A DNA stretch of 12,346 bases from Alphaproteobacteria bacterium (GTDB taxonomy: Bacteria; Pseudomonadota; Alphaproteobacteria; Reyranellales; Reyranellaceae): positions 1-12,346 of the forward strand of contig JABCYT010000036.1 in assembly GCA_013290035.1 (NCBI GenBank). The letters are read 5' to 3'. This document shows, piece by piece, positions 1 to 6,442 of the stretch (positions are counted from its first letter, which is position 1; the number at the start of each line of letters is the position of its first letter). The notes beneath the pieces were generated by a model. It ran no database searches, was not told the origin of the DNA, and saw nothing but the letters and a program-made list of their open reading frames with translations. A program made the position numbers and the translations under genes.

Positions 1-891
1 GGTCGGCCGCCAGACCAGCACGCCCGCCATGACGATGTAGACCAGCACCTGGGAGATGGCGGGCGCGGCGCTCGAGGCGGAGGAGGTGCTTAGGAAAGTC
101 TTCAGCAGGTCGGGCAGGAAGGCGCGGCCGATGATGTCGATCTGGCCCACTACCATGGCCGCCACGAAGGCGCCCTTGATCGAGCCGATGCCGCCGATGA
201 CGATAATGACGAAGGCCACGATCAGGATGTCGTCGCCCATGCCGATCTTCACCGAGCTCAAGGGGGCTGCCATCAGGCCGGCGAGACCGGCGAACACCGC
301 GCCCAGGCCGAACACCAGGCTGAACAGCAGCTCGATGTTGACGCCGAGCGCCCCGATCATGCGCCGGTTGGAGGCACCGGCCCGGATCAGCATGCCGAGC
401 CGGGTGCGCGCTACCAGCCAGGCGAGCAGCGCGGCGACGGCGCCGCCGGTCACGATGATGGCGAAGCGGTAGGCGGGGTACGGCACGCCGGGCAGGATCT
501 CGACGGTGTGCGCCAGGAACGCCGGCACCGATATGCTCTTGCCGGCCGGTCCCCAGACGGCGCGCACCAGCTCGTTGAAGAACAGGATCAGGCCGAAGGT
601 CGCCAGCACCTGGTCGAGATGATCGCGGGCATAGAGCCGTCGCATGACCGCGGCCTCGACCACGACGCCCAGCGCGAAGGTGGCGGGCAGTGCCAGCAGG
701 GCGCCCAGCACGAAGGAATCGGTCCAGCCGATCAGCGTCCAGGCGATGTAGGCGCCCATCATGTAGAGCGAGCCGTGAGCCAGGTTCACCAGGTCCATGA
801 TGCCGAAGGTAAGCGTGAGCCCGGCGGCGAGCAGGAACATCAGCAGGCCGAGCTGCACGCCGTTCAGCACCTGGAGCAGCAGATAGTCCAT
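1..891 (-). CDS. LivH-like branched-chain/aromatic ABC transporter permease (3' end cut by window edge)
   Basis: This is an inner-membrane permease of the LivH type, one of two membrane subunits of a high-affinity uptake ABC transporter. The frame is open for all 297 codons from the ATG at 891 to the left edge, so only the last few C-terminal residues are likely missing (the family is about 290-310 aa). Visible hallmarks are the N-terminal segment MDYLLLQVLNGVQLGLLMFL, the family motif GIMDLVNLAHGSLYMMGAY near residues 30-48, and a late GGIGSIKGAF loop of the ATPase-contact type. Multiple hydrophobic segments alternate between them. It lies 135 bp downstream of the matching binding-protein gene on the same strand, and livM/livG/livF would be expected beyond the left edge. 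The substrate cannot be read from the permease. The benzoate context suggests an aromatic acid, but branched-chain amino acids or amides remain possible. The start codon abuts a repeat element whose end supplies the only Shine-Dalgarno-like GGGA. Confidence 0.93.
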   Translation of the reverse strand, partial: MDYLLLQVLNGVQLGLLMFLLAAGLTLTFGIMDLVNLAHGSLYMMGAYIAWTLIGWTDSFVLGALLALPATFALGVVVEAAVMRRLYARDHLDQVLATFGLILFFNELVRAVWGPAGKSISVPAFLAHTVEILPGVPYPAYRFAIIVTGGAVAALLAWLVARTRLGMLIRAGASNRRMIGALGVNIELLFSLVFGLGAVFAGLAGLMAAPLSSVKIGMGDDILIVAFVIIVIGGIGSIKGAFVAAMVVGQIDIIGRAFLPDLLKTFLSTSSASSAAPAISQVLVYIVMAGVLVWRPT

Positions 892-1006
892 GTCATCCCG
901 AGCCGAAAGCGCCTGCCCTGAGCGAAGCCCAAGGGAGGGACCTTTCGGGTTGCATCAAGGATCCCTCGCTACAGCGCGGATCTGATCCGCGCGACTCGGG
1001 ATGACA
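891..1006. repeat. Dispersed palindromic repeat between binding protein and livH
   Basis: The ends are a perfect 12-bp inverted repeat, TGTCATCCCGAG (891-902) and CTCGGGATGACA (995-1006). Inside is a second imperfect pair, GAGGGACCTT (935-944) against AAGGATCCCTC (957-967), and a 9-bp hairpin GCGCGGATC-T-GATCCGCGC (974-992). The nested symmetric layout, the lack of coding content and the 'GTCATCCCGAG...AGGGA' wording resemble small non-autonomous palindromic elements scattered in many alphaproteobacterial genomes (recall, not searched). The left end touches the last base of the livH start codon complement. No T-run follows the hairpins, so it is not a classic terminator. Confidence 0.7.
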
Positions 1007-1028
1007 GCGGCGCGAGCGCGCCGCTGTC
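1003..1028. repeat. 12-bp perfect hairpin at the stop codon of the binding-protein gene
   Basis: GACAGCGGCGCG (1003-1014) pairs perfectly with CGCGCCGCTGTC (1017-1028) around a 2-nt AG spacer, and the right arm runs into the TGA stop of the binding-protein gene (1027-1029). Such a stable GC stem at the 3' end of a binding-protein mRNA could stabilise the upstream message relative to the permease message, a common arrangement in ABC transporter operons. No U-tract follows, so intrinsic termination is unlikely. The role is inferred. Confidence 0.55.
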
Positions 1029-2202
1029 ACTTCATCGGACACTTCTCGTAGTAGGAATCCTTGCCATCCTTCACCGCCGTGGCGATGGTCTTCACCGTCA
1101 TCACGCCCTGCGGATCCTTCACCGTTTCCTGGATGTAGAAATTCTGGATCGGGAAGTTGTTGGTGTTGTACTTGAAGTCGCCGCGCAGCGACTTGAAGTT
1201 GGCCTTCTTCAATTCGGCGCGGACCTTGTCCTTGTTGGAAAGGTCGCCCTTCAACGCCTCGGCCGCCGAGGCGATCAGCATGATCGCGTCGTAGCTCTGC
1301 GCGCCGTAGTAGGACGGATAGACGCCGTGCTTCTTCTTGAAGTCGGCGACATAGTGCTTGTTCTGCTCGTTGGGCTGGTCGTTGACCCATTCCTGGGCGC
1401 CCAGGGTGCCGAGCGCCAGCTCGCCCTGCTGCGGCAGCGTGATCGCGTCGATCGAGAACACCTGGTAGAGCGGCACGGTCTTGTTGAGGCCGGACTGCGC
1501 CCATTGCTTGACGAACTGAACGCCGTGCGCGCCGGGATAGAAGATGAAGATGCCGTCGGGCTTGGCCGCGGCGATCTTGGCGAGTTCGGCCGAGAAGTCG
1601 AGCTGGTCGGGCCACTTGGTGAAGTCCTCGCCGATGATCTGGCCCTTGTAGGTACGCCTGACGCCGGCCAGCATGTCCTTGCCGGCGGCGTAGTTGGGAC
1701 CCATCAGGTAGAGGCTCTTGACGCCCTTGGTGTTGAGATACTCGCCCATCGCCATCGGCGTCTGGTCGTTCTGCCACGAGGTCGAGAAGAAGTTCTTGTT
1801 GCACAGCTCGCCCGCGATCTGCGACGGGCCGGCATTGGCCGAGATCAGGATGGTGTCGCCCTCGTCGGTCACGGTCTTGAGCGAGGCCAGGAGCACGTTC
1901 GACCAGATGTAGCCCGCGACCACGGCCACCTTGTCCTGCTGCACCAGCTTCTCGGACTTCTGCTTGCCGACGTCGGGCTTGAACTGGTCGTCCTCGTAGA
2001 CGATCTCGAACGGCACGCCGCCCATCTTGCCGCCGAGATGCTCCTTGGCGAGCTCGACCGAGCGGCGCATGTCCTCGCCGATGGCGGCCTGCGGGCCGGA
2101 AAAGGTGCTAATGAAGCCGATCTTGATCGGCGCCTGAGCCGCCGCCGGCAAGGCAAAGGCCAACGCCGCAATTGTTGCGGTACCAAACAATCTGGTTTTC
2201 AT
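1027..2202 (-). CDS. Periplasmic substrate-binding protein of a Liv-type ABC transporter, probably for an aromatic acid
   Basis: This type I periplasmic binding protein of the branched-chain amino acid/amide/aromatic family delivers ligand to LivH/LivM. The ATG at 2202 is preferred over upstream codons because AGGGAG sits 7 nt ahead and translation opens with a signal peptide: MKTR, a hydrophobic stretch, then ALPAAAQ with probable cleavage near residue 23. The 391-aa length is normal. The mature protein starts PIKIGFISTFSGPQAAIGED, the usual first strand and ligand loop, and it continues with DDQFKPDVGKQKSEKL and a late YPSYYGAQSYDAIMLI segment. Only two cysteines remain in the mature chain (C134 and C388), which could form a disulfide. 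The gene follows the ligase-linked GNAT after a 108-bp gap, long enough for its own promoter, though none is convincing. Benzoate or a related aromatic is inferred from context only. Confidence 0.92.
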   Translation of the reverse strand: MKTRLFGTATIAALAFALPAAAQAPIKIGFISTFSGPQAAIGEDMRRSVELAKEHLGGKMGGVPFEIVYEDDQFKPDVGKQKSEKLVQQDKVAVVAGYIWSNVLLASLKTVTDEGDTILISANAGPSQIAGELCNKNFFSTSWQNDQTPMAMGEYLNTKGVKSLYLMGPNYAAGKDMLAGVRRTYKGQIIGEDFTKWPDQLDFSAELAKIAAAKPDGIFIFYPGAHGVQFVKQWAQSGLNKTVPLYQVFSIDAITLPQQGELALGTLGAQEWVNDQPNEQNKHYVADFKKKHGVYPSYYGAQSYDAIMLIASAAEALKGDLSNKDKVRAELKKANFKSLRGDFKYNTNNFPIQNFYIQETVKDPQGVMTVKTIATAVKDGKDSYYEKCPMK

Positions 2203-2310
2203 GAATGAACTCCCTGTCTTGATCCCGTCCCCTGATTGGTCGCCATAAAAGCCGAAAACGCCGAGTGCAACAACGCCTTCTTGTCCGATGCGCAACGTCA
2301 CGGGCGAGCA

Positions 2311-2937
2311 TCAGTCGTCGCGCCCCATGTAGAGCGTTCGGCTTTCCGGCAGGCCATCGAGCGCCAACGGCTCGAAACCCCATGTCCGCCAAAAATGGAC
2401 GGCGCCCGTATTGGCGCGGTTCACGCCGACGTGGAACGCTCGCGCGCCGCGGCTTCTCGCGGCATCGAGCCAGGTGCCAAGCAGCTTCGAGCCCACGCCG
2501 CGGCGCTGCAGGCGCGGCAGCAGGTTCAGGTGCAGGTGGGCAGGATACTTCGCGGCCACCGCAGGCGGCGTTCGCGACGGATGATGGATCATGAAGGCGC
2601 GCCGCTGATCCGGCGTCCGCGAAGCCGGCGGCATGTCGGCAGGATCGGCATACTGTTCTCGCAGCGATGGCCACCAGTCGCGCTCGAGCCTTTCCTCCCA
2701 GTCGCTGGTGGCGTCCGTGCCGGCGACGAATCCCGCCACGCCGATACGGTCTTCGACGACGAATGTCAGGGCCGGCTCGAGCAAGGCATACGCGGCGACA
2801 TAGATGTGCCCCATCATCCTGGGGTCGCGGTAGAGATGCGAGGCATCGCCGCCCGCGAGTCCGGTCGCCAAGGAGACGGCGTAGCAGGCATCGAGGTCTT
2901 TCGCGTCGAAGCCGCGAATCTCGACATGCTGGTCCAC
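2311..2937 (-). CDS. GNAT-family acetyltransferase translationally coupled to benzoate-CoA ligase
   Basis: This is a GCN5-related N-acetyltransferase of 208 aa. The chosen start is GTG at 2937: it shares a base with the TAG stop of the ligase (TAGTG), which implies translational coupling, and the protein then begins at the conserved DQHVEIRGFDAKDLDACYAV. Acetyl-CoA-binding motif A is RLQRRGVGSKLLGTWL (about residues 142-157), followed by HVGVNRANTGAVHFWRTWGF (169-188), the usual final strand and helix. The middle segment DASHLYRDPRMMGHIY and KYPAHLHLNLLPRLQ resembles bacterial GNATs related to the acetyltransferase-like domain of O-GlcNAcase (family recall). The substrate is unknown. The location invites the idea that it acetylates the ligase or a metabolite of the pathway. 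Similarity to Pat-type protein acetyltransferases is not obvious, so a small-molecule substrate is equally possible. Confidence 0.85.
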   Translation of the reverse strand: MDQHVEIRGFDAKDLDACYAVSLATGLAGGDASHLYRDPRMMGHIYVAAYALLEPALTFVVEDRIGVAGFVAGTDATSDWEERLERDWWPSLREQYADPADMPPASRTPDQRRAFMIHHPSRTPPAVAAKYPAHLHLNLLPRLQRRGVGSKLLGTWLDAARSRGARAFHVGVNRANTGAVHFWRTWGFEPLALDGLPESRTLYMGRDD

Positions 2938-4487
2938 TACGAGCGCAGCTTGAAGCGCTGGATCTTGCCGGTCGCCGTCTTGGGCAATTCCGTCACGTAT
3001 TCGACCCAGCGCGGGTACTTGTAGGGCGCGAGCGTCGTCTTGCAGAGCGCCATCAGCTCCTCGGTGAGCGCCGCACCGCCCGATCCCGGCTGCTTCAGCA
3101 CCACGAAGGCCTTGGGCTTGATCAGGCTGTTCTCGTCGGCATGGCCGACGATGGCGGCCTCCAGCACTGCGGGATGGGCGATGAGGCAGCTCTCGACCTC
3201 GACCGGCGAGCACCAGATGCCGCCGACCTTCAGCATGTCGTCGCTGCGGCCGTCATAGATGAAATAGCCGTCTTCGTCCTGGCGGTAGGTGTCGCCGGTG
3301 TTCAGCCAGCCGTCGACCATGGTCTCGGCCGTCTTCTCGGGCTTGTTCCAGTAGTACTTGGCGGCCGACTCGGATCGGATCCAAAGCCGTCCGCTCGCGC
3401 CCTTGGCGACCGGCTTGCCGTTTTCGTCGACGATCTTGACCTCGTAGCCCGGGGTCGGCTTGCCGCTGGTGCCTGGGCGGCAGTCGTCGAGGCGATTGCC
3501 GATGAAGATGTGCAGGCACTCGGTCGAGCCGATTCCGTCCAGGATCACGGTGCCCGTCTTTTCCTTCCAGCGCCGGAAGATGTCGGCGGGCAACGCCTCT
3601 GCCGCCGAAACGCAGGCGCGAATGCCGTCGAGGCGGCGCGGCTTGGCGTCGAGGGCGGCGAGCTGCGCCGCATAGAGCGTCGGTGCGCCGTAGTAGAGCG
3701 TTGGCTTGAAGGTCTCGATCGTCTCGAAGATCGTGTCGGGCGTTGGCCTGCGGTCGTCCAGCACCGCAGTGCTGCCTGTCCACAGCGGGAAGGTCATGGA
3801 GTTGCCGAGGCCATAGGCGAAGAAGAGCTTGCCGGACGAGTAGCTGATGTCGTCCTCGCAAACACCCAGCGCCCGCACGCCATAGAGTTCGCTGGTCACC
3901 ACCATGTCGCGCTGCAGGTGCACGGCGCCCTTGGGCCGGCCGGTCGAGCCCGAGGAATAGAGCCAGAAGCAATCGTCGGTCGGCGCCGCAAGCCGCGCCT
4001 CCAGCGCCGGCGAGGCCTTGGCCATCTCGGCGAGGAAGGCATCGGCGGTGCTGCCCTTGGTCGCGACCTGTTTCAGCGCCGGCTCGACCTCTTTGGCGTA
4101 CTCGCTGGAATAGACCACGAGCCGGCAGCCCGAATCCTCGAACAGATAGGCATAGTCGGCTGTCCGCAAAAGCGTGTTGAGCGGCGCCGGCACGACGCCC
4201 GCCTTGATCGCGCCCCAGAAGAGATAGAAGAAGGCCGGGCAGTCCTTGACGACCATCAGCAGACGGTCGCCGGGCTTCAGCCCGGCCGCCAGCAAAGCAT
4301 TGCCGGCGCGGTTCACGCGCTCGGCGAGCTCGCCATAGGTGACCGTCTCCGTCGCCGTCCGGATGGCAACCTTGGCGCCGCGGCCTTCGCCGAGGTGCCG
4401 GTCGATAAACGGAACGGCCACGTTGAAGCGGCCGGGAAGGCCGACCTTGTAGTCGGACGAGAAGGTGATGCCGGACGGAAGCGTCAT
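2937..4487 (-). CDS. bclA: Benzoate-CoA ligase (AMP-forming)
   Basis: This cytoplasmic adenylate-forming enzyme activates benzoate with ATP and CoA to benzoyl-CoA, the entry step of the box pathway. At 516 aa it has the usual length. The ATP/AMP-binding loop is YSSGSTGRPKG (177-187), the A5-like region DGIGSTECLH covers 317-326, the hinge motif is GWLNTGD (393-399, Asp399), and the C-terminal catalytic lysine lies in PKTATGK (502-508, Lys508). The last motif fits PX4GK, the pattern in which such ligases are regulated by lysine acetylation. YYGAPTLYAA (265-274) and the opening FNVAVPFIDRHLGEGRG match benzoate/hydroxybenzoate-CoA ligases rather than acetyl-CoA or fatty-acyl synthetases. The gene is divergent from the cupin gene and its stop overlaps the GNAT start. 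Specificity for benzoate over 4-hydroxybenzoate or another aromatic rests on the adjacent boxB/boxC. Confidence 0.92.
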   Translation of the reverse strand: MTLPSGITFSSDYKVGLPGRFNVAVPFIDRHLGEGRGAKVAIRTATETVTYGELAERVNRAGNALLAAGLKPGDRLLMVVKDCPAFFYLFWGAIKAGVVPAPLNTLLRTADYAYLFEDSGCRLVVYSSEYAKEVEPALKQVATKGSTADAFLAEMAKASPALEARLAAPTDDCFWLYSSGSTGRPKGAVHLQRDMVVTSELYGVRALGVCEDDISYSSGKLFFAYGLGNSMTFPLWTGSTAVLDDRRPTPDTIFETIETFKPTLYYGAPTLYAAQLAALDAKPRRLDGIRACVSAAEALPADIFRRWKEKTGTVILDGIGSTECLHIFIGNRLDDCRPGTSGKPTPGYEVKIVDENGKPVAKGASGRLWIRSESAAKYYWNKPEKTAETMVDGWLNTGDTYRQDEDGYFIYDGRSDDMLKVGGIWCSPVEVESCLIAHPAVLEAAIVGHADENSLIKPKAFVVLKQPGSGGAALTEELMALCKTTLAPYKYPRWVEYVTELPKTATGKIQRFKLRS

Positions 4488-4606
4488 GACGGGACCTGGA
4501 GTGGAAGTTTTGGGGCGGCGCCGGCGTGCCGGCGACTCCCTGGTCGTGTACGATCCAATGGGATCCGGCGGTACAGCCGGACGGCTCGATCGAAGGAGAA
4601 GACGCG
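4488..4606. promoter_or_regulatory. Divergent promoter region between bclA and the cupin gene
   Basis: These 119 bp separate two divergent start codons and must carry promoters for both directions, unless one gene is read from elsewhere. Visible symmetry includes GCCGGC-GT-GCCGGC near 4520-4533 and TCCGGC-N6-GCCGGA (4564-4581). Either could be an operator or simple GC-rich chance. A good Shine-Dalgarno, AAGGAGAA, lies at 4592-4599 for the cupin gene. No clear -35/-10 pair is recognised. Confidence 0.4.
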
Positions 4607-4990
4607 ATGCCGGTCATCGACTATGCGGCGCTGCCGGAATTCCCCATGCGGGCCGGGATCACCGGCAAATGGATCGCGGGCCACGAGCACGGTTCGACGT
4701 CGGTCAGCGTGCTGCACAATACCGTCGAGCCCGGCGTCGCCGTGCCGCGGCATTTCCATGAGTATGAAGAGGTCGTTCTCGTCGAGGCCGGCAAGGTCTG
4801 GGTCGACCTGGACAAGGTCCGGGTGACGGCGACGCCCGGGCAATGCGTCGTCATCCCGCCGCACACCCCGCATGCCTGGGGTGCCGTGGGTCCGGAGGCC
4901 GTCCGTGTCGTTTTCATCTGGCCGGTGCTCGACCCGTTCGCGGCAGGCAAGAGCACCTACCTCGAAGGATCTCCTCCCGCCGTGAGCTGA
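4607..4990 (+). CDS. Small single-domain cupin protein
   Basis: A 127-aa protein that is essentially one cupin beta-barrel. The first metal motif is PGVAVPRHFHEYEEVVLVEAG (42-62, in two pieces: HFHEYEE holds His49, His51 and Glu54/55). The second is PGQCVVIPPHTPHAWG (77-92), with His86/His89. The set fits a mononuclear metal site (2-3 His plus Glu). The ATG at 4607 is supported by AAGGAGAA 8 nt upstream. It is the only plus-strand gene inside the box locus, divergent from bclA and convergent with boxB (23-bp gap). Function is unknown: candidates are a small dioxygenase or isomerase acting on a pathway intermediate, or a ligand-binding cupin. It is too short, and lacks the motif layout, for cysteine- or 3-mercaptopropionate dioxygenase. 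Family assignment is firm; role is open. Confidence 0.85.
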   Translation: MPVIDYAALPEFPMRAGITGKWIAGHEHGSTSVSVLHNTVEPGVAVPRHFHEYEEVVLVEAGKVWVDLDKVRVTATPGQCVVIPPHTPHAWGAVGPEAVRVVFIWPVLDPFAAGKSTYLEGSPPAVS

Positions 4991-5013
4991 AGGCTGCGGT
5001 CCGGCGTCCGCCA

Positions 5014-6432
5014 TCAGTTGAACCTCACATATTCGAAATTGGCCGGCTGGTTGTTGATGCCGCGCGCAGGTGGGGCGATCCAGTTGGCGAACTTGCCGGG
5101 CTCGACCACCGCCGGCCCCATCAGCGACGTCACGAAGGCGCGATCCTCGGCCGTGGGCAGCCATTTGCTTTCGTTGGCCTTCCAGTCGGCCTCGCTCATA
5201 ACTTTGCCGTCGGGCGAGACGTGCAGGCCGGAGAAGGCGCCGATGCGGCGATGGAAGGCGCGATGCGGCAGCTTGAGCTCGAAGTCGACGCCGGCCTGCT
5301 GGATGGTCTTGTTCCAGCGCAGCAGCCCCTTGGCGCAGTCCTCCAGGTAATCCTGGCGCAGCCGCTCGTTCAGCGCCGACAGCGCCGGCACGGTCTTGCG
5401 TACGATGCGGCCATCCTCGGCGGTGTCGATGGCGTAGGTCGTGTCGGTGAGCCGATGATCGTCCTCGATGCGCGTCTCGAGATAACGGCCTTTCACGCCC
5501 ATCGTGTAGTAGTTGGCCGCGTTGGTCGACGCCTCCTGGCCGAACAGGTCGAGCGACACCGAGCAATGGAAGTTGAGGTACTTCTGGATGGTGGCGAGAT
5601 CGATGGCGCCGAGCGCGCGGACGTCGTCGGTCTTGTGCTCCCGCATCAGCTCGCAGGTGCGCTGGACGATGCGGCCGACTCCCGATTCGCCCACGAACAT
5701 GTGGTGCGCTTCCTCGATCAACATGAAGCGGCACGAGCGCGCCAGCGGGTCGAAACCCGATTCGGCGAGCGAGGCCAGCTGGTACTTGCCGTCGCGGTCG
5801 GTGAAATAGGTGAACATGAAGAACGACAGCCAGTCCGGCGTCTTCTCGTTGAAGGCGCCGAGGATGCGCGGCTTGTCGGGATCGCCGGAATGGCGCTCCA
5901 GCAGAGCCTCGGCCTCCTCGCGGCCGTCGCGGCCGAAATAGGCGTGCAGCAGGTAGACCATGGCCCACAGATGCCGGCCCTCCTCGACATTGACCTGGAA
6001 GACGTTGCGCAGGTCGTAGAGCGAGGGTGCGGTCTTGCCCAAAAGGCGCTGCTGCTCGACCGACGCGGGCTCGGTATCGCCCTGCGTCACGATCAGGCGC
6101 CGCAGGGTCGAGCGCAGTTCACCCGGCACCTCCTGCCAGGCAGGCTTGCCCTTGTTGTCGCCGTAGGCGATCACGCGGTTGGGATCGCGGCCGGCCAGGA
6201 AGATGCCCCAGCGATAGTCCGGCATCTTCACGTAGCCGAAGTTGGCCCAGCCGTTGGCCTCGGCGGAGATAGCGGTGCGCAGATAGACGTCGAAGTTCAA
6301 CGTGCCGTCCGGCCCCATGCCCTTCCACCAGTCGAGGAAACGCGGCTGCCAGTTCTCCAGCGCGCGCTGCAGGCGGCGGTCGCTTGCGAGATCGACGTTG
6401 TTGGGAATGAGCTGGCTGTAATCGATGGCCAT
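5014..6432 (-). CDS. boxB: Benzoyl-CoA 2,3-epoxidase, oxygenase component BoxB
   Basis: A class I di-iron epoxidase that, with the reductase BoxA, NADPH and O2, converts benzoyl-CoA to 2,3-epoxybenzoyl-CoA. At 472 aa it is the normal BoxB length and begins MAIDYSQLIPNNVDL. The metal ligands are visible: Glu121, Glu151 and His154 (EEGRH), Asp212 (FTDRDGKY), and Glu241 and His244 (EEAHH). This matches, with a constant one-residue offset, the ligands recalled for Azoarcus evansii BoxB (E120, E150, H153, D211, E240, H243). The ATG at 6432 has an excellent AAGGAGG that overlaps the TAA stop of boxC, 10 bp upstream, so the two are co-translated. boxA is not in this window and must lie elsewhere. 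The gene ends 23 bp from the convergent cupin gene without an obvious terminator. Confidence 0.96.
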   Translation of the reverse strand: MAIDYSQLIPNNVDLASDRRLQRALENWQPRFLDWWKGMGPDGTLNFDVYLRTAISAEANGWANFGYVKMPDYRWGIFLAGRDPNRVIAYGDNKGKPAWQEVPGELRSTLRRLIVTQGDTEPASVEQQRLLGKTAPSLYDLRNVFQVNVEEGRHLWAMVYLLHAYFGRDGREEAEALLERHSGDPDKPRILGAFNEKTPDWLSFFMFTYFTDRDGKYQLASLAESGFDPLARSCRFMLIEEAHHMFVGESGVGRIVQRTCELMREHKTDDVRALGAIDLATIQKYLNFHCSVSLDLFGQEASTNAANYYTMGVKGRYLETRIEDDHRLTDTTYAIDTAEDGRIVRKTVPALSALNERLRQDYLEDCAKGLLRWNKTIQQAGVDFELKLPHRAFHRRIGAFSGLHVSPDGKVMSEADWKANESKWLPTAEDRAFVTSLMGPAVVEPGKFANWIAPPARGINNQPANFEYVRFN

Positions 6433-6442
6433 GATTGCCTCC

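Noticed and set aside
2203..2301. Upstream extension of the binding protein to a start at 2301
   Set aside because: It would put 33 extra residues before a well-formed signal peptide and ignore the good AGGGAG ahead of the ATG at 2202.
2203..2310. Sigma-70 promoter for the binding-protein gene (TTGTTG, 17 nt, TTTTAT)
   Set aside because: The match is 3/6 and 4/6, which is close to chance; the gap could hold a promoter but I cannot point to one.
2667..4826. Very long open frame on the plus strand opposite bclA and the GNAT gene
   Set aside because: It is antisense to genes with clear family motifs, its translation is rich in Arg/Gly/Ala with no domain, and such frames arise from GC-rich third positions.
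4607..4990. The cupin as a 3-mercaptopropionate or cysteine dioxygenase that would feed the desulfinase
   Set aside because: The protein is only 127 aa against about 200 in that family, lacks its motif layout, and lies 5 kb from the desulfinase-like gene in another operon.
4991..5013. Intrinsic terminator between the convergent cupin and boxB genes
   Set aside because: The 23-bp gap has only a weak 4-bp GC stem and no T-run on either strand.
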